Shown: one piece after another, positions 24,786 through 31,859 of the stretch
Numbering within the stretch: position 1 is the stretch's first letter
How the letters are laid out: each line of letters starts with the position of its first letter
Assembly (NCBI RefSeq): GCF_014522265.1
Contig: NZ_CP017024.1
Coordinates: 3,694,001-3,758,000 of the forward strand
DNA: 64,000 nt
Origin: Pseudomonas oryzihabitans
GTDB lineage: Bacteria > Pseudomonadota > Gammaproteobacteria > Pseudomonadales > Pseudomonadaceae
Direction: 5' to 3'
Position numbers and translations under genes: made by a program
Notes under the pieces: model-generated
Database searches by the model: none
Told to the model about the DNA's origin: nothing
The model's input: the letters and a program-made list of their open reading frames with translations, nothing else

Positions 24786-25652
24786 ATGACTCGACAGCCC
24801 CCGGTGCGGGCCGAATACCAACGCGACCTCGCGCCCCTCGACGACTTGCCGCTGGCGGTCGAACTGCCCCTGGTGACGCGCCTGTGGAGCCAGGCCTGGC
24901 TACGCAAGCTGGTGATTCTGGCGATCCTGATGCTGGCCTGGGAAGTGGCCGCCCGCTGGCAGGGCAACGACCTGCTGCTACCCAGCTTCCTGCAGACCGC
25001 CGCGGCCTTCTGGGATGGGCTGGTGACCGGCGAATTACCGGCCAAGGTCGCCATTTCCCTCGGCACCCTGCTCAAGGGCTATCTGCTGGGCGTGGTCCTG
25101 GCCCTGGCGTTGAGCGCCCTGGCCGTGTCCACCCAGTTCGGTCGCGACCTGCTCGGCACCCTGACCTCTATGTTCAACCCGCTGCCGGCCATCGCCCTGC
25201 TGCCCCTGGCGTTGCTCTGGTTCGGCCTCGGCGAGAACAGCCTGGTGTTCGTGCTGGTGCATTCGGTGCTCTGGCCCATGGCGCTCAACACCTACTCGGG
25301 CTTTCTCGGCGTTTCCGACACCCTGCGCATGGCGGGGCGCAACTACGGCCTCAAGGGGCTGAGGTACGTCGGGCTGATCCTCATCCCGGCGGCGCTGCCG
25401 GCCATCGTCTCGGGCCTGAAGATCGGCTGGGCTTTCGCCTGGCGCACCCTGATCGCCGCCGAGTTGGTATTCGGTGCCTCCAGCGGCAAGGGCGGCCTGG
25501 GCTGGTACATCTTCCAGAATCGCAACGAGCTCTACACCGACCGCGTCTTCGCCGGCCTCGCCGCGGTGATCATCATCGGCCTGCTGGTGGAAGGCCTGGT
25601 GTTCGCCACCCTGGAACGGCTGACGGTGAAGAAGTGGGGCATGCAGCGGTAG
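24786..25652 (+). CDS. Sulfonate/taurine-type ABC transporter permease
   Basis: A 288-aa inner-membrane subunit of the SsuC/TauC class with about six helices. After a soluble N-terminal tail of 35 residues comes LVILAILMLAWEVAARW. The EAA loop that docks on the ATPase is LRMAGRNYGLKGLRYVGLILIPAALPAIVSGLKIG. The last helix is in VIIIGLLVEGLVFATLERLTV. It is the only permease gene in the window, although three further binding proteins are encoded nearby, so it may be shared between ligands. Downstream lies a block of repeats. Confidence 0.95.
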   Translation: MTRQPPVRAEYQRDLAPLDDLPLAVELPLVTRLWSQAWLRKLVILAILMLAWEVAARWQGNDLLLPSFLQTAAAFWDGLVTGELPAKVAISLGTLLKGYLLGVVLALALSALAVSTQFGRDLLGTLTSMFNPLPAIALLPLALLWFGLGENSLVFVLVHSVLWPMALNTYSGFLGVSDTLRMAGRNYGLKGLRYVGLILIPAALPAIVSGLKIGWAFAWRTLIAAELVFGASSGKGGLGWYIFQNRNELYTDRVFAGLAAVIIIGLLVEGLVFATLERLTVKKWGMQR

Positions 25653-25667
25653 GGTCTTCCCCGGCCT

Positions 25668-26000
25668 GTTGGGCTTCGCTGCGCTCAACCCAACCTACGG
25701 GATAGCACCGTAGGTTGGGTTGAGACGGCTCCACCGTTGAAGGGCAACAGACCACCGGGTCTGCCGCGGTAGGAACGCCTCTCAAAGCTCGCTCGGACCG
25801 CCCTTTTTCCTTCTGGGAGAGGGCTGGGGTGAGGGCACCCTTCGCAGCGAAGTCCTCCAGTGGAAAAGGCTGCGCCGTTTTCCACACTACGGCGGCTGAT
25901 CGCGGCCGTGGGCCGCTCCTACAGTAGCCGGATATCCCGTAGGAGCGGCCCATGGCCGCGATCAGCACAATGCTGAAGTCTCGTAGGAACGGCCACGTGC
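25668..26000. repeat. Composite repeat block including a REP-like doublet
   Basis: This gene-free stretch (25653-26184) is packed with repeats. First is an inverted repeat with perfect 17-base arms CTCAACCCAACCTACGG (25684-25700) and its complement (25708-25724); a related copy lies at 36791-36889. Next is a GGGAGAGGGCTGGGGTGAGGG tract at about 25815-25836, of a kind common in Pseudomonas. Then a GGAAAAGGCTGCGCCGTTTTCC hairpin (25862-25883), related to sequences at 36915-36982. Last is a REP doublet with 25-base arms (25898-25922 and 25939-25963, 24 of 25 complementary) plus a degenerate third copy GTAGGAACGGCC at 25983. It divides the importer operon from the SsuD-like gene. Confidence 0.75.
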
Positions 26001-26184
26001 CGGACCGCCAAGACCGCGATAGAAAATCTAGTACTCCATGTCTTTAAATGCGCCTTATAAATAAATCTCGCATTAGGATATGCGCATAAGGAATTTCCTT
26101 CTTATGCCTTGCCTGCCTAAGGTGAACCCCAGCCAACGCCTTCCCGGAAGGCGTCCCCTTTACCTCGGCACGGGATTCACCACC

Positions 26185-27273
26185 ATGAGCGTTCAGTTCC
26201 TCGGCATGATCGGCCATCGCCTCACCTCGGAGATCATCGCCCCCTCCGGTCCCATCTTCGACAAGGGCTATGTCACCCGCTTCGCCCAGGCCCACGAGCA
26301 GGCCGGCTTCGATCGCATCCTGGTGGGCTACTGGTCCGATCAACCCGATGGCTTCCTGGTCACTGCCCTGGCCGGGCAGGCGACGCAGACGCTCAAGTTC
26401 CTGCTGGCCCATCGGCCCGGGTTCGTCGCCCCGACCCTGGCGGCGCGCAAGCTGGCGACCCTCGACCATCTGCTCGACGGCCGCCTGGCGGTGCACATCA
26501 TCAGCGGCGGCAGCGACGGAGAGCAGCGCAAGGATGGTGACTGGCTCGACCACGACCAGCGCTATGCCCGTACCGAGGAATTCCTCGACGTGGTGCGCCA
26601 GGAGTGGACCGCTACCCAACCCTTCGACCACGAGGGCGAGCACTACCGAGTGGCGAATGGCTTCTCCGCCATCAAGCCGTTGCAGCAGCCGAGCCTGCCG
26701 GTCTACTTCGGGGGCTCGTCGCCCGCCGCGCTGCGGGTGGCCGGCAAGCATGCCGACGTCTTCGCGCTGTGGGGCGAATCCCTGGCCCAGACCCGCGAGA
26801 CCATCGCCGCGGTCCGTGCCGAAGCCGCCCGCCACGGTCGCACGCCCAGGTTCAACGTCTCCTTCCGGGTGATCCTCGGCGATACCGAAGACGACGCCTG
26901 GGCCAAGGCCGAGGTCATCCGCCAGCAGGCCAAGGCACGCCTGGCGGCCGACGGCGCCGTGCATCCGGCCAAGCCGGAAGCGGTCGGGGCCCAGCGTCTG
27001 CGCGACACCGTGGCCCTGGGCGACCGCGTGGATCGCCGCCTCTGGACCGGCATCGCCGCCCTGGTGGGCGGCGGGCACAACTCCACCGCTTTGGTGGGCA
27101 CCGCCGAGCAGGTCGCCGATGCCCTGTTGGATTACTACGACCTGGGCGTCGACAGCTTCCTGATCCGCGGCTTCGATCCGCTCAACGACGCCGTCGAATA
27201 CGGTCGCGAGCTGATCCCCCTGACGCGTGAGAAGGTCGCCGCGCGCCTGGCCGGCGCCCGTCGCACCGGCTGA
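26185..27273 (+). CDS. SsuD-like FMN-dependent alkanesulfonate monooxygenase (LLM class)
   Basis: A 362-aa flavin-dependent oxygenase that would convert an alkanesulfonate to aldehyde plus sulfite using FMNH2. SsuD-like landmarks are FDRILVGYWSDQPDGFLVTALAGQAT, LLAHRPGFVAPTLAARKLATLDHLLDGRLAVHIISGG, DGEQRKDGDW, RTEEFLDVVRQEW and VYFGGSSPAALRVAGKHADVFALWGE. The His, Tyr and Arg residues of the SsuD active site appear in this pattern. Homology starts at the ATG 26185; an open frame extends 35 codons further upstream but looks non-family. No reductase gene (SsuE) is in the window. It is 70 bases before the frameshifted binding-protein gene. Confidence 0.92.
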   Translation: MSVQFLGMIGHRLTSEIIAPSGPIFDKGYVTRFAQAHEQAGFDRILVGYWSDQPDGFLVTALAGQATQTLKFLLAHRPGFVAPTLAARKLATLDHLLDGRLAVHIISGGSDGEQRKDGDWLDHDQRYARTEEFLDVVRQEWTATQPFDHEGEHYRVANGFSAIKPLQQPSLPVYFGGSSPAALRVAGKHADVFALWGESLAQTRETIAAVRAEAARHGRTPRFNVSFRVILGDTEDDAWAKAEVIRQQAKARLAADGAVHPAKPEAVGAQRLRDTVALGDRVDRRLWTGIAALVGGGHNSTALVGTAEQVADALLDYYDLGVDSFLIRGFDPLNDAVEYGRELIPLTREKVAARLAGARRTG

Positions 27274-27343
27274 AGCCTGCTGACCCACCCACCGCGCGAC
27301 CGTACCCACGGAGCGCTCCCGAGCCCTTCGAGGAGACGCCTTC

Positions 27344-28292
27344 GTGATCAAGGGATTGCTACTCGCCGCCGGCCTGCTGGCCGGTACCTCCGCCAACCTG
27401 GCCCAGGCGGTCACCCTCACCATCGGTGACCAGTTTTACTACAGCAGTACCCTGCTGGAGCAGGCCGGCGAGCTGAAGGATCTGCCGTACCAGATCCAGT
27501 GGAAGAGATTCAACGCCGGGGGGGCCGGTGGTGGAAGCGCTCAATGTCGGCTCCATCGACCTGGGCATCGTCGGCGACACCCCGGTGATCGCCCTGGCCG
27601 CCCGCGGGGGACCGGTCAAGGTGGTGGCGGTGACCCGCAACCGCCCGGACGGCACCGCCATCGTCGTCGGCAAGGATTCGCCGATCAAGACGGTGGCGGA
27701 CCTGCCCGGCAAGCGCGTGGCCATCTGGAAGGGCTCCTGGAGCCAGCAGCTGGTCTATTCGGCGCTGGAACAGGCCGGACTGCCCAGCGACGCCCCGCGC
27801 TACAGCTACCTGATGCCGACCGAGGCCGTGGCCGCCCTGAGCCAGGGCACCCTGGACGCCACCGCCACCTGGGAGCCCTATGTCAGCATGGTGGAACGCC
27901 AGGGCGGACGGGTGCTGGTCACCGCCAAGGACCTGATGCCGGGCCCGGTCTATGTGGTGGCCAATACCGGGCATCTGGAGGAGAACCGCGCCGCCATCGG
28001 CGATTTCGTCGCCCGCCTGCAACGCGCCCGCAGCTGGGCGCGGGACCACGTCGACGTCTATGCCCAGGCCTGGGCCAGGCGCAACAACTCCGATCCGGCC
28101 ATCGCCGAACGCTGGTTCCGGCGCGACGCCACCTGGGTCGAACCAATCAGCGCCCAGACCCTGAGCGATGGCCAGAAGACCGCCGACTTCCTGGTCAAGG
28201 CCGGGGTGCTGCCGCAGCCCTATGACGTCAAGTCGCTCTATGACCAGAGTTTCAATCGCTACCTGCAAGCGCCCCGGGAGGCCAGCCGATGA
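27344..28292 (+). pseudogene. SsuA-like ABC substrate-binding protein, frameshifted
   Basis: Periplasmic sulfonate binder of about 315 aa if repaired. A GTG at 27344 behind GAGGAG starts a signal peptide (IKGLLLAAGLLAGTSANLAQA), then LTIGDQFYYSSTLLEQAG. The run of seven G at 27518-27524 has one too many: with six, the text continues FNAGGPVVEALNVGSIDLGIVGDTPVIALAA, as in SsuA. The rest (VAIWKGSWSQQLVYSALEQAGL, TWEPYVS) is intact to 28292. Its stop overlaps the start of the next monooxygenase by the ATGA tetranucleotide, showing translational coupling and supporting that the gene is functional and the extra G an error. Confidence 0.88.
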
Positions 28293-29614
28293 GTCGCCAC
28301 CTGCACCTCGCCGGCTTTCTGCTGGCCGGTCCTGTCGTCCATAGCCACGTCGTTTGGCGCCACCCCGAGACCCAGGGTGATTTCCTCGACCCGGCCTACT
28401 ACGTCCGCGCGGCCAAGGCGCTGGAGGAGGGGCTGTTCGACTTCCTGTTCTTCGCCGACCGCCTGGCCGTGGGCGACCAGCTCGGCGGCTCACGGGAGAC
28501 CGCCTTGTGCCTGGGCGCCCAGGACGCCACCCGACTCGATCCGCTGCCATTGCTGTCCTTCCTGGTGGCTCACACCCGCCACCTCGGGCTGGGTTGCACC
28601 CGCTCCACCACCTACTATGAACCGGCCCATGTCGCCCGGGCCTTCGCCACCCTGGATCACCTGTCCCGCGGGCGCGCCGCCTGGAACATCGTCACCTCGA
28701 TGAACGACAGCGAGGGCCGGCTGTTCGGCAAGGAGCGCCACCTGGAACACGACCTGCGCTACGACCGCGCCGACGAATTCGTCGAGGTGGCCGTCAAGCT
28801 GTGGCGCAGTTGGGGACCCGCGGGGCTGCGCCTGGATCGGGACGCCGGCGTGCTGGCCGATCCCGCGCAGGTGCGCGCCCTCGATCACCAGGGCGACTGG
28901 TTCCGCGTGGAAGGCCCGCTCAATATCCCGCGCAGTCCCCAGGGGCGCCCGGTGCTGATCCAGGCCGGTTCCAGTGGTCGCGGCCGGCGCTTCGGCGCGC
29001 GCTGGGCCGAGGCCATCTTCACCATCCAGCCGAATCTCGCCGCCATGCGCGCCTTTCGCGACGACGTCCGCCGCCAGGTGCTGGAGCAGGGGCGGTCGCC
29101 GGATGGCTGCAAGATCCTTACCTCGGTCATGCCCTTCATCGGCGGCAGCGAAGCCGAGGCGCGCGCCAAGCAGGAAAGACACAACGCCCTGGCGCAACCG
29201 GAGGTGGGGCTGATCACCCTCTGCTCACAGCTCAATATCGACCTGTCGCGCTTCACTCTGGACACCGCCCTGGGCGAGGTGGTCGAGGTCGGCGACCTGC
29301 CGCCGGCCGCTGCCGAGAAGCTGCTGGCGCTGGGGCCGCGCATCACGCTGGCTGAACTGGGTCGTAGCTACGCCGCCAGCGTCCGGGTGCCGCAGCTGGT
29401 GGGTACCGCTGCCCAGATCGCCGACCAGCTGGCCGAGTGGTTCGAGGCCGGCGGCTGCGACGGCTTCGTGATTTCCCCCGGTTACCTGCCGGGTTCCTTC
29501 GTCGAATTCAGCGAGAGCGTGGTGCCGCATTTGCAGCGTCGCGGGCTGTTCCGGCGCCAGTACCAGGGTTCGACCCTGAGAGATCACCTGGGCCTCGGCC
29601 CCCTGGAGGACTAG
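28289..29614 (+). CDS. NtaA/DmoA-type FMN-dependent monooxygenase (LLM class)
   Basis: A 441-aa luciferase-like oxygenase of the NtaA/SnaA/DszA/DmoA branch (dimethylsulfide, dibenzothiophene sulfone or nitrilotriacetate monooxygenases). Markers are WRHPETQGDFLDPAYYVRAAKALEEGLFDFLFFADRL, TYYEPAHVARAFATLDHLSRGRAAWNIVTSMNDSEG, and VLIQAGSSGRGRRFGARWAEAIFT. It is a paralogue of the enzyme at 442-1869. Translationally coupled to the binding-protein gene before it (ATGA overlap) and directly followed by the SfnB-like gene. Probably desulfurises a sulfone or thioether with FMNH2 from an unlinked reductase. Confidence 0.92.
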   Translation: MSRHLHLAGFLLAGPVVHSHVVWRHPETQGDFLDPAYYVRAAKALEEGLFDFLFFADRLAVGDQLGGSRETALCLGAQDATRLDPLPLLSFLVAHTRHLGLGCTRSTTYYEPAHVARAFATLDHLSRGRAAWNIVTSMNDSEGRLFGKERHLEHDLRYDRADEFVEVAVKLWRSWGPAGLRLDRDAGVLADPAQVRALDHQGDWFRVEGPLNIPRSPQGRPVLIQAGSSGRGRRFGARWAEAIFTIQPNLAAMRAFRDDVRRQVLEQGRSPDGCKILTSVMPFIGGSEAEARAKQERHNALAQPEVGLITLCSQLNIDLSRFTLDTALGEVVEVGDLPPAAAEKLLALGPRITLAELGRSYAASVRVPQLVGTAAQIADQLAEWFEAGGCDGFVISPGYLPGSFVEFSESVVPHLQRRGLFRRQYQGSTLRDHLGLGPLED

Positions 29615-30796
29615 ATGAGCACGATCGAGGATGTCGCTGGCTGGCTGACACTGGCCCGCGAGATCGGCGCGGAATTCGCCGCGAGGGTGGTGGCCGACGA
29701 ACGCGACCGCATTCGTCCCGACGCCCAGCTGCAACGACTCAAGGACAGCGGCCTGACCAACCTGGTCATACCCGTGCGGCTCGGGGGTGCCGGCCAGCCC
29801 TGGTCGCTGGCCATGCGGGTGCTGCGCGAGATCGCCGCCGGCGACGGCTCGGTCGGCCTGCTCTTTGGCTATCACCTGCTCAATACCGTGAACCTGCGCC
29901 GCGAACCCCAGCCGCGGCGCGATCGGCTGCTGGCGGAGATCGCCGAGGGACGGCTGTGGCTGGCCGGGGTGGTCAATCCACGCGACGACGACATCCTCGC
30001 CACGCCGAGCCCTGGCGGCGGTTTTCGCCTGACCGGGCGCAAGGGCTTCTGCAGCGGCGCCGCCTTTGCCGATCGACTCACCATCAGTGCCCGTGACCGG
30101 GAGCGCGGTGCGCGCCTGATGGTCACCCTGCCAGCGGACCGGCCCGGGCTGGCCTACGCCGGTGACTGGGACCACTTCGGCGTGGCCCGCAGCGACAGCG
30201 GCAGCTTCACCCTTGACGACGTCTGGGCCAGCGCGGAGGAGGTCCAGGTCTGCGACCTGGAAGACGCTGGCGATTTCGCCGCGGTCATCCGCACCCCGGT
30301 CAACCAGTCGGCCTTCACCCAGTACTACCTGGGCGCCGCCCAGGGCGCGCTGCGCGAGGCGCGGCGCTATCTGCATGCAGAAGCGCGACCCTGGGTGCAT
30401 TCCCTGGCCGCCAGCGCCAGCGAGGACCCACTGGTGCTGGGCCAGATGGGCGAACTCTGGATCGCCCTACAGGGCGCCGTGGCCCTCGCCGACGTGGCGG
30501 CACGGCGGGTGGATGACCTGCTCGAGGCCGATGCCACCTTTACCGCCGACCTGCGCGGCGAGACGGCCATCGCCGTGGCCAGCGCCAAGGTGCTGGCTGC
30601 CCGTACCGCCCTGGACGTCACCACCCGGGTATTCGATGCCCTGGGTGCCCGCGCCACCCACAACCGCCTCGGTCTGGATCGCTTCTGGCGCGATGTGCGC
30701 ACCCACAGCCTGCACGACCCCCTGGCCTACAAGGTGCTGGAGGTCGGGCGCTATGCGGTCAATGGTCAGTACCCTGCGATCCTTGCCTACACCTGA
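29615..30796 (+). CDS. SfnB/DszC-like acyl-CoA-dehydrogenase-fold flavoprotein
   Basis: A 393-aa flavin enzyme of the acyl-CoA dehydrogenase fold. N-terminal helical domain contains LKDSGLTNLVIPVRLGGAGQPW and VLREIAAGDGSVGLLFGYH; the beta domain has GRKGFCSGAAFADRLTISA; the C-terminal helices end ATHNRLGLDRFWRDVRTHSLHDPLAYK. The catalytic Glu of true acyl-CoA dehydrogenases is not evident, and the H-N-R...H-DP C-terminal pattern is that of DszC/SfnB-type FMN-dependent sulfur-compound oxygenases. The ATG follows the preceding stop directly behind GGAGG. It probably oxygenates an organosulfur substrate together with the DmoA-like enzyme. Confidence 0.9.
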   Translation: MSTIEDVAGWLTLAREIGAEFAARVVADERDRIRPDAQLQRLKDSGLTNLVIPVRLGGAGQPWSLAMRVLREIAAGDGSVGLLFGYHLLNTVNLRREPQPRRDRLLAEIAEGRLWLAGVVNPRDDDILATPSPGGGFRLTGRKGFCSGAAFADRLTISARDRERGARLMVTLPADRPGLAYAGDWDHFGVARSDSGSFTLDDVWASAEEVQVCDLEDAGDFAAVIRTPVNQSAFTQYYLGAAQGALREARRYLHAEARPWVHSLAASASEDPLVLGQMGELWIALQGAVALADVAARRVDDLLEADATFTADLRGETAIAVASAKVLAARTALDVTTRVFDALGARATHNRLGLDRFWRDVRTHSLHDPLAYKVLEVGRYAVNGQYPAILAYT

Positions 30797-30917
30797 CTAA
30801 AGCTGGTCTGCTCTGGATTCACCCATTAGCTGGCGCAACGCTAAACCCAAAACAGGCGAGGGGGGCTGCGTTATGCTTGAGGCGCATGTCCAGCCACGGG
30901 AAGTCAGACGCCTCCTC

Positions 30918-31811
30918 ATGAAGACCGACGATATCGAAGCCTTTGTCGCGGTGCTCCGCAGCGGCTCCCTCAATGCCGCTGCCCTGTCCCTTGGGCTCAC
31001 TCAGCCGGCCATCACCCGCCGGCTGCAGAGCCTGGAACAGGATCTGGGTGTCGAGTTGCTCGACCGCCACACCAAGCCGCTCAAGCCAACCCGTCTGGGT
31101 CAGGAGGTCTACGGCCACTGCCGCGCCATCCTGCGCGAGATGGACGCCCTGCGCGAACGGGTGGCGGGCGATGCCCCGCCGTCCGGGCTGTTGCGCCTGG
31201 GCGTGCCCCAGACCCTGGGCGATGCGCTGTTGCTGCAGGCGGTACGGGAGATCCGCGCCCGCTATCCGGAGTTGCGCCCCCAGGTGGCGACGGGCTGGGG
31301 CAGTGTGCTGGTCAGCCGTATCGAGCATGGCGAGCTGGACGGCGCCCTGGTGCTGTTTCCGGCCAACAAGGTGTTCCCCAACAACATCGAGGCCCAGGCC
31401 CTGGGCGCCATGCCGCTGCAGGTGGTCTGTGCCCGCGACCAGGCGCCGGCCAAGGCGCAGCGGCTGGCCGATATCCAGGGCCAGGGCTGGGTACTCAACC
31501 CCGACGGCTGTGGCTTTCGCGCCAGCCTGCAACGGACCCTGGCCGAGCAGGGCCAGGCGCTGCGCATCAACTTGGAAACCTATGGCACCGAACTCCAGCT
31601 CGGCCTGGTGGCGGACGGTCAGGGCCTCGGCCTGGTCCCGGCACCGCTGCTGGCCTGCAGCGCCCACCGCGAACGCCTGGCGGTGATCCCGCTGAAGGAC
31701 TTCAAGCCGGAAATCCAGCTGTGGCTGATCCACCCACGCTTTCTCGGACCCTTGCAGGAGGTGGTCGAGGGGTTTGGGCGGGAGGCGAGTCAGCTGTTGG
31801 CAGCCTCCTGA
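30918..31811 (+). CDS. LysR-family transcriptional regulator (organosulfur cluster)
   Basis: A 297-aa LTTR. Winged helix at residues 1-60 (DDIEAFVAVLRSGSLNAAALSLGLTQPAITRRLQSLEQDLGVELLDR), then an effector domain from LLRLGVPQTLGDALLLQAV. The ATG at 30918 is preferred to a start 15 codons upstream because the LysR profile begins with KTDDIEAF. It follows the SfnB-like gene by 121 bases on the same strand and is convergent with acnA, separated by a strong hairpin. By position it is the likely activator or repressor of the sulfone/sulfonate operon. Confidence 0.9.
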   Translation: MKTDDIEAFVAVLRSGSLNAAALSLGLTQPAITRRLQSLEQDLGVELLDRHTKPLKPTRLGQEVYGHCRAILREMDALRERVAGDAPPSGLLRLGVPQTLGDALLLQAVREIRARYPELRPQVATGWGSVLVSRIEHGELDGALVLFPANKVFPNNIEAQALGAMPLQVVCARDQAPAKAQRLADIQGQGWVLNPDGCGFRASLQRTLAEQGQALRINLETYGTELQLGLVADGQGLGLVPAPLLACSAHRERLAVIPLKDFKPEIQLWLIHPRFLGPLQEVVEGFGREASQLLAAS

Positions 31812-31818
31812 CAGCAGA

Positions 31819-31845
31819 ACGCCCGGCAGCCAAGCTGCCGGGCGT
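31819..31845. terminator. Bidirectional terminator hairpin between lysR and acnA
   Basis: Perfect 12-base stem (ACGCCCGGCAGC pairing with GCTGCCGGGCGT) with a CAA loop, between the LysR stop at 31811 and the acnA stop at 31860. T-richness after the stem is slight. Position between convergent genes supports a terminator for both. Confidence 0.75.
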
Positions 31846-31859
31846 CCGTTGACGCTGGC

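Noticed and set aside
25898-25963. REP doublet considered as a CRISPR array
   Set aside because: The units are inverted rather than direct repeats, there are no regular spacers, and no cas genes are present.
26080-26184. 35-codon upstream extension of the SsuD-like protein
   Set aside because: The extra residues have no family similarity and SsuD-like homology starts at the ATG 26185.
26044-27423. 459-codon minus-strand open frame over the SsuD-like gene
   Set aside because: Shadow of the + strand monooxygenase; no family text in its translation and no ribosome site.
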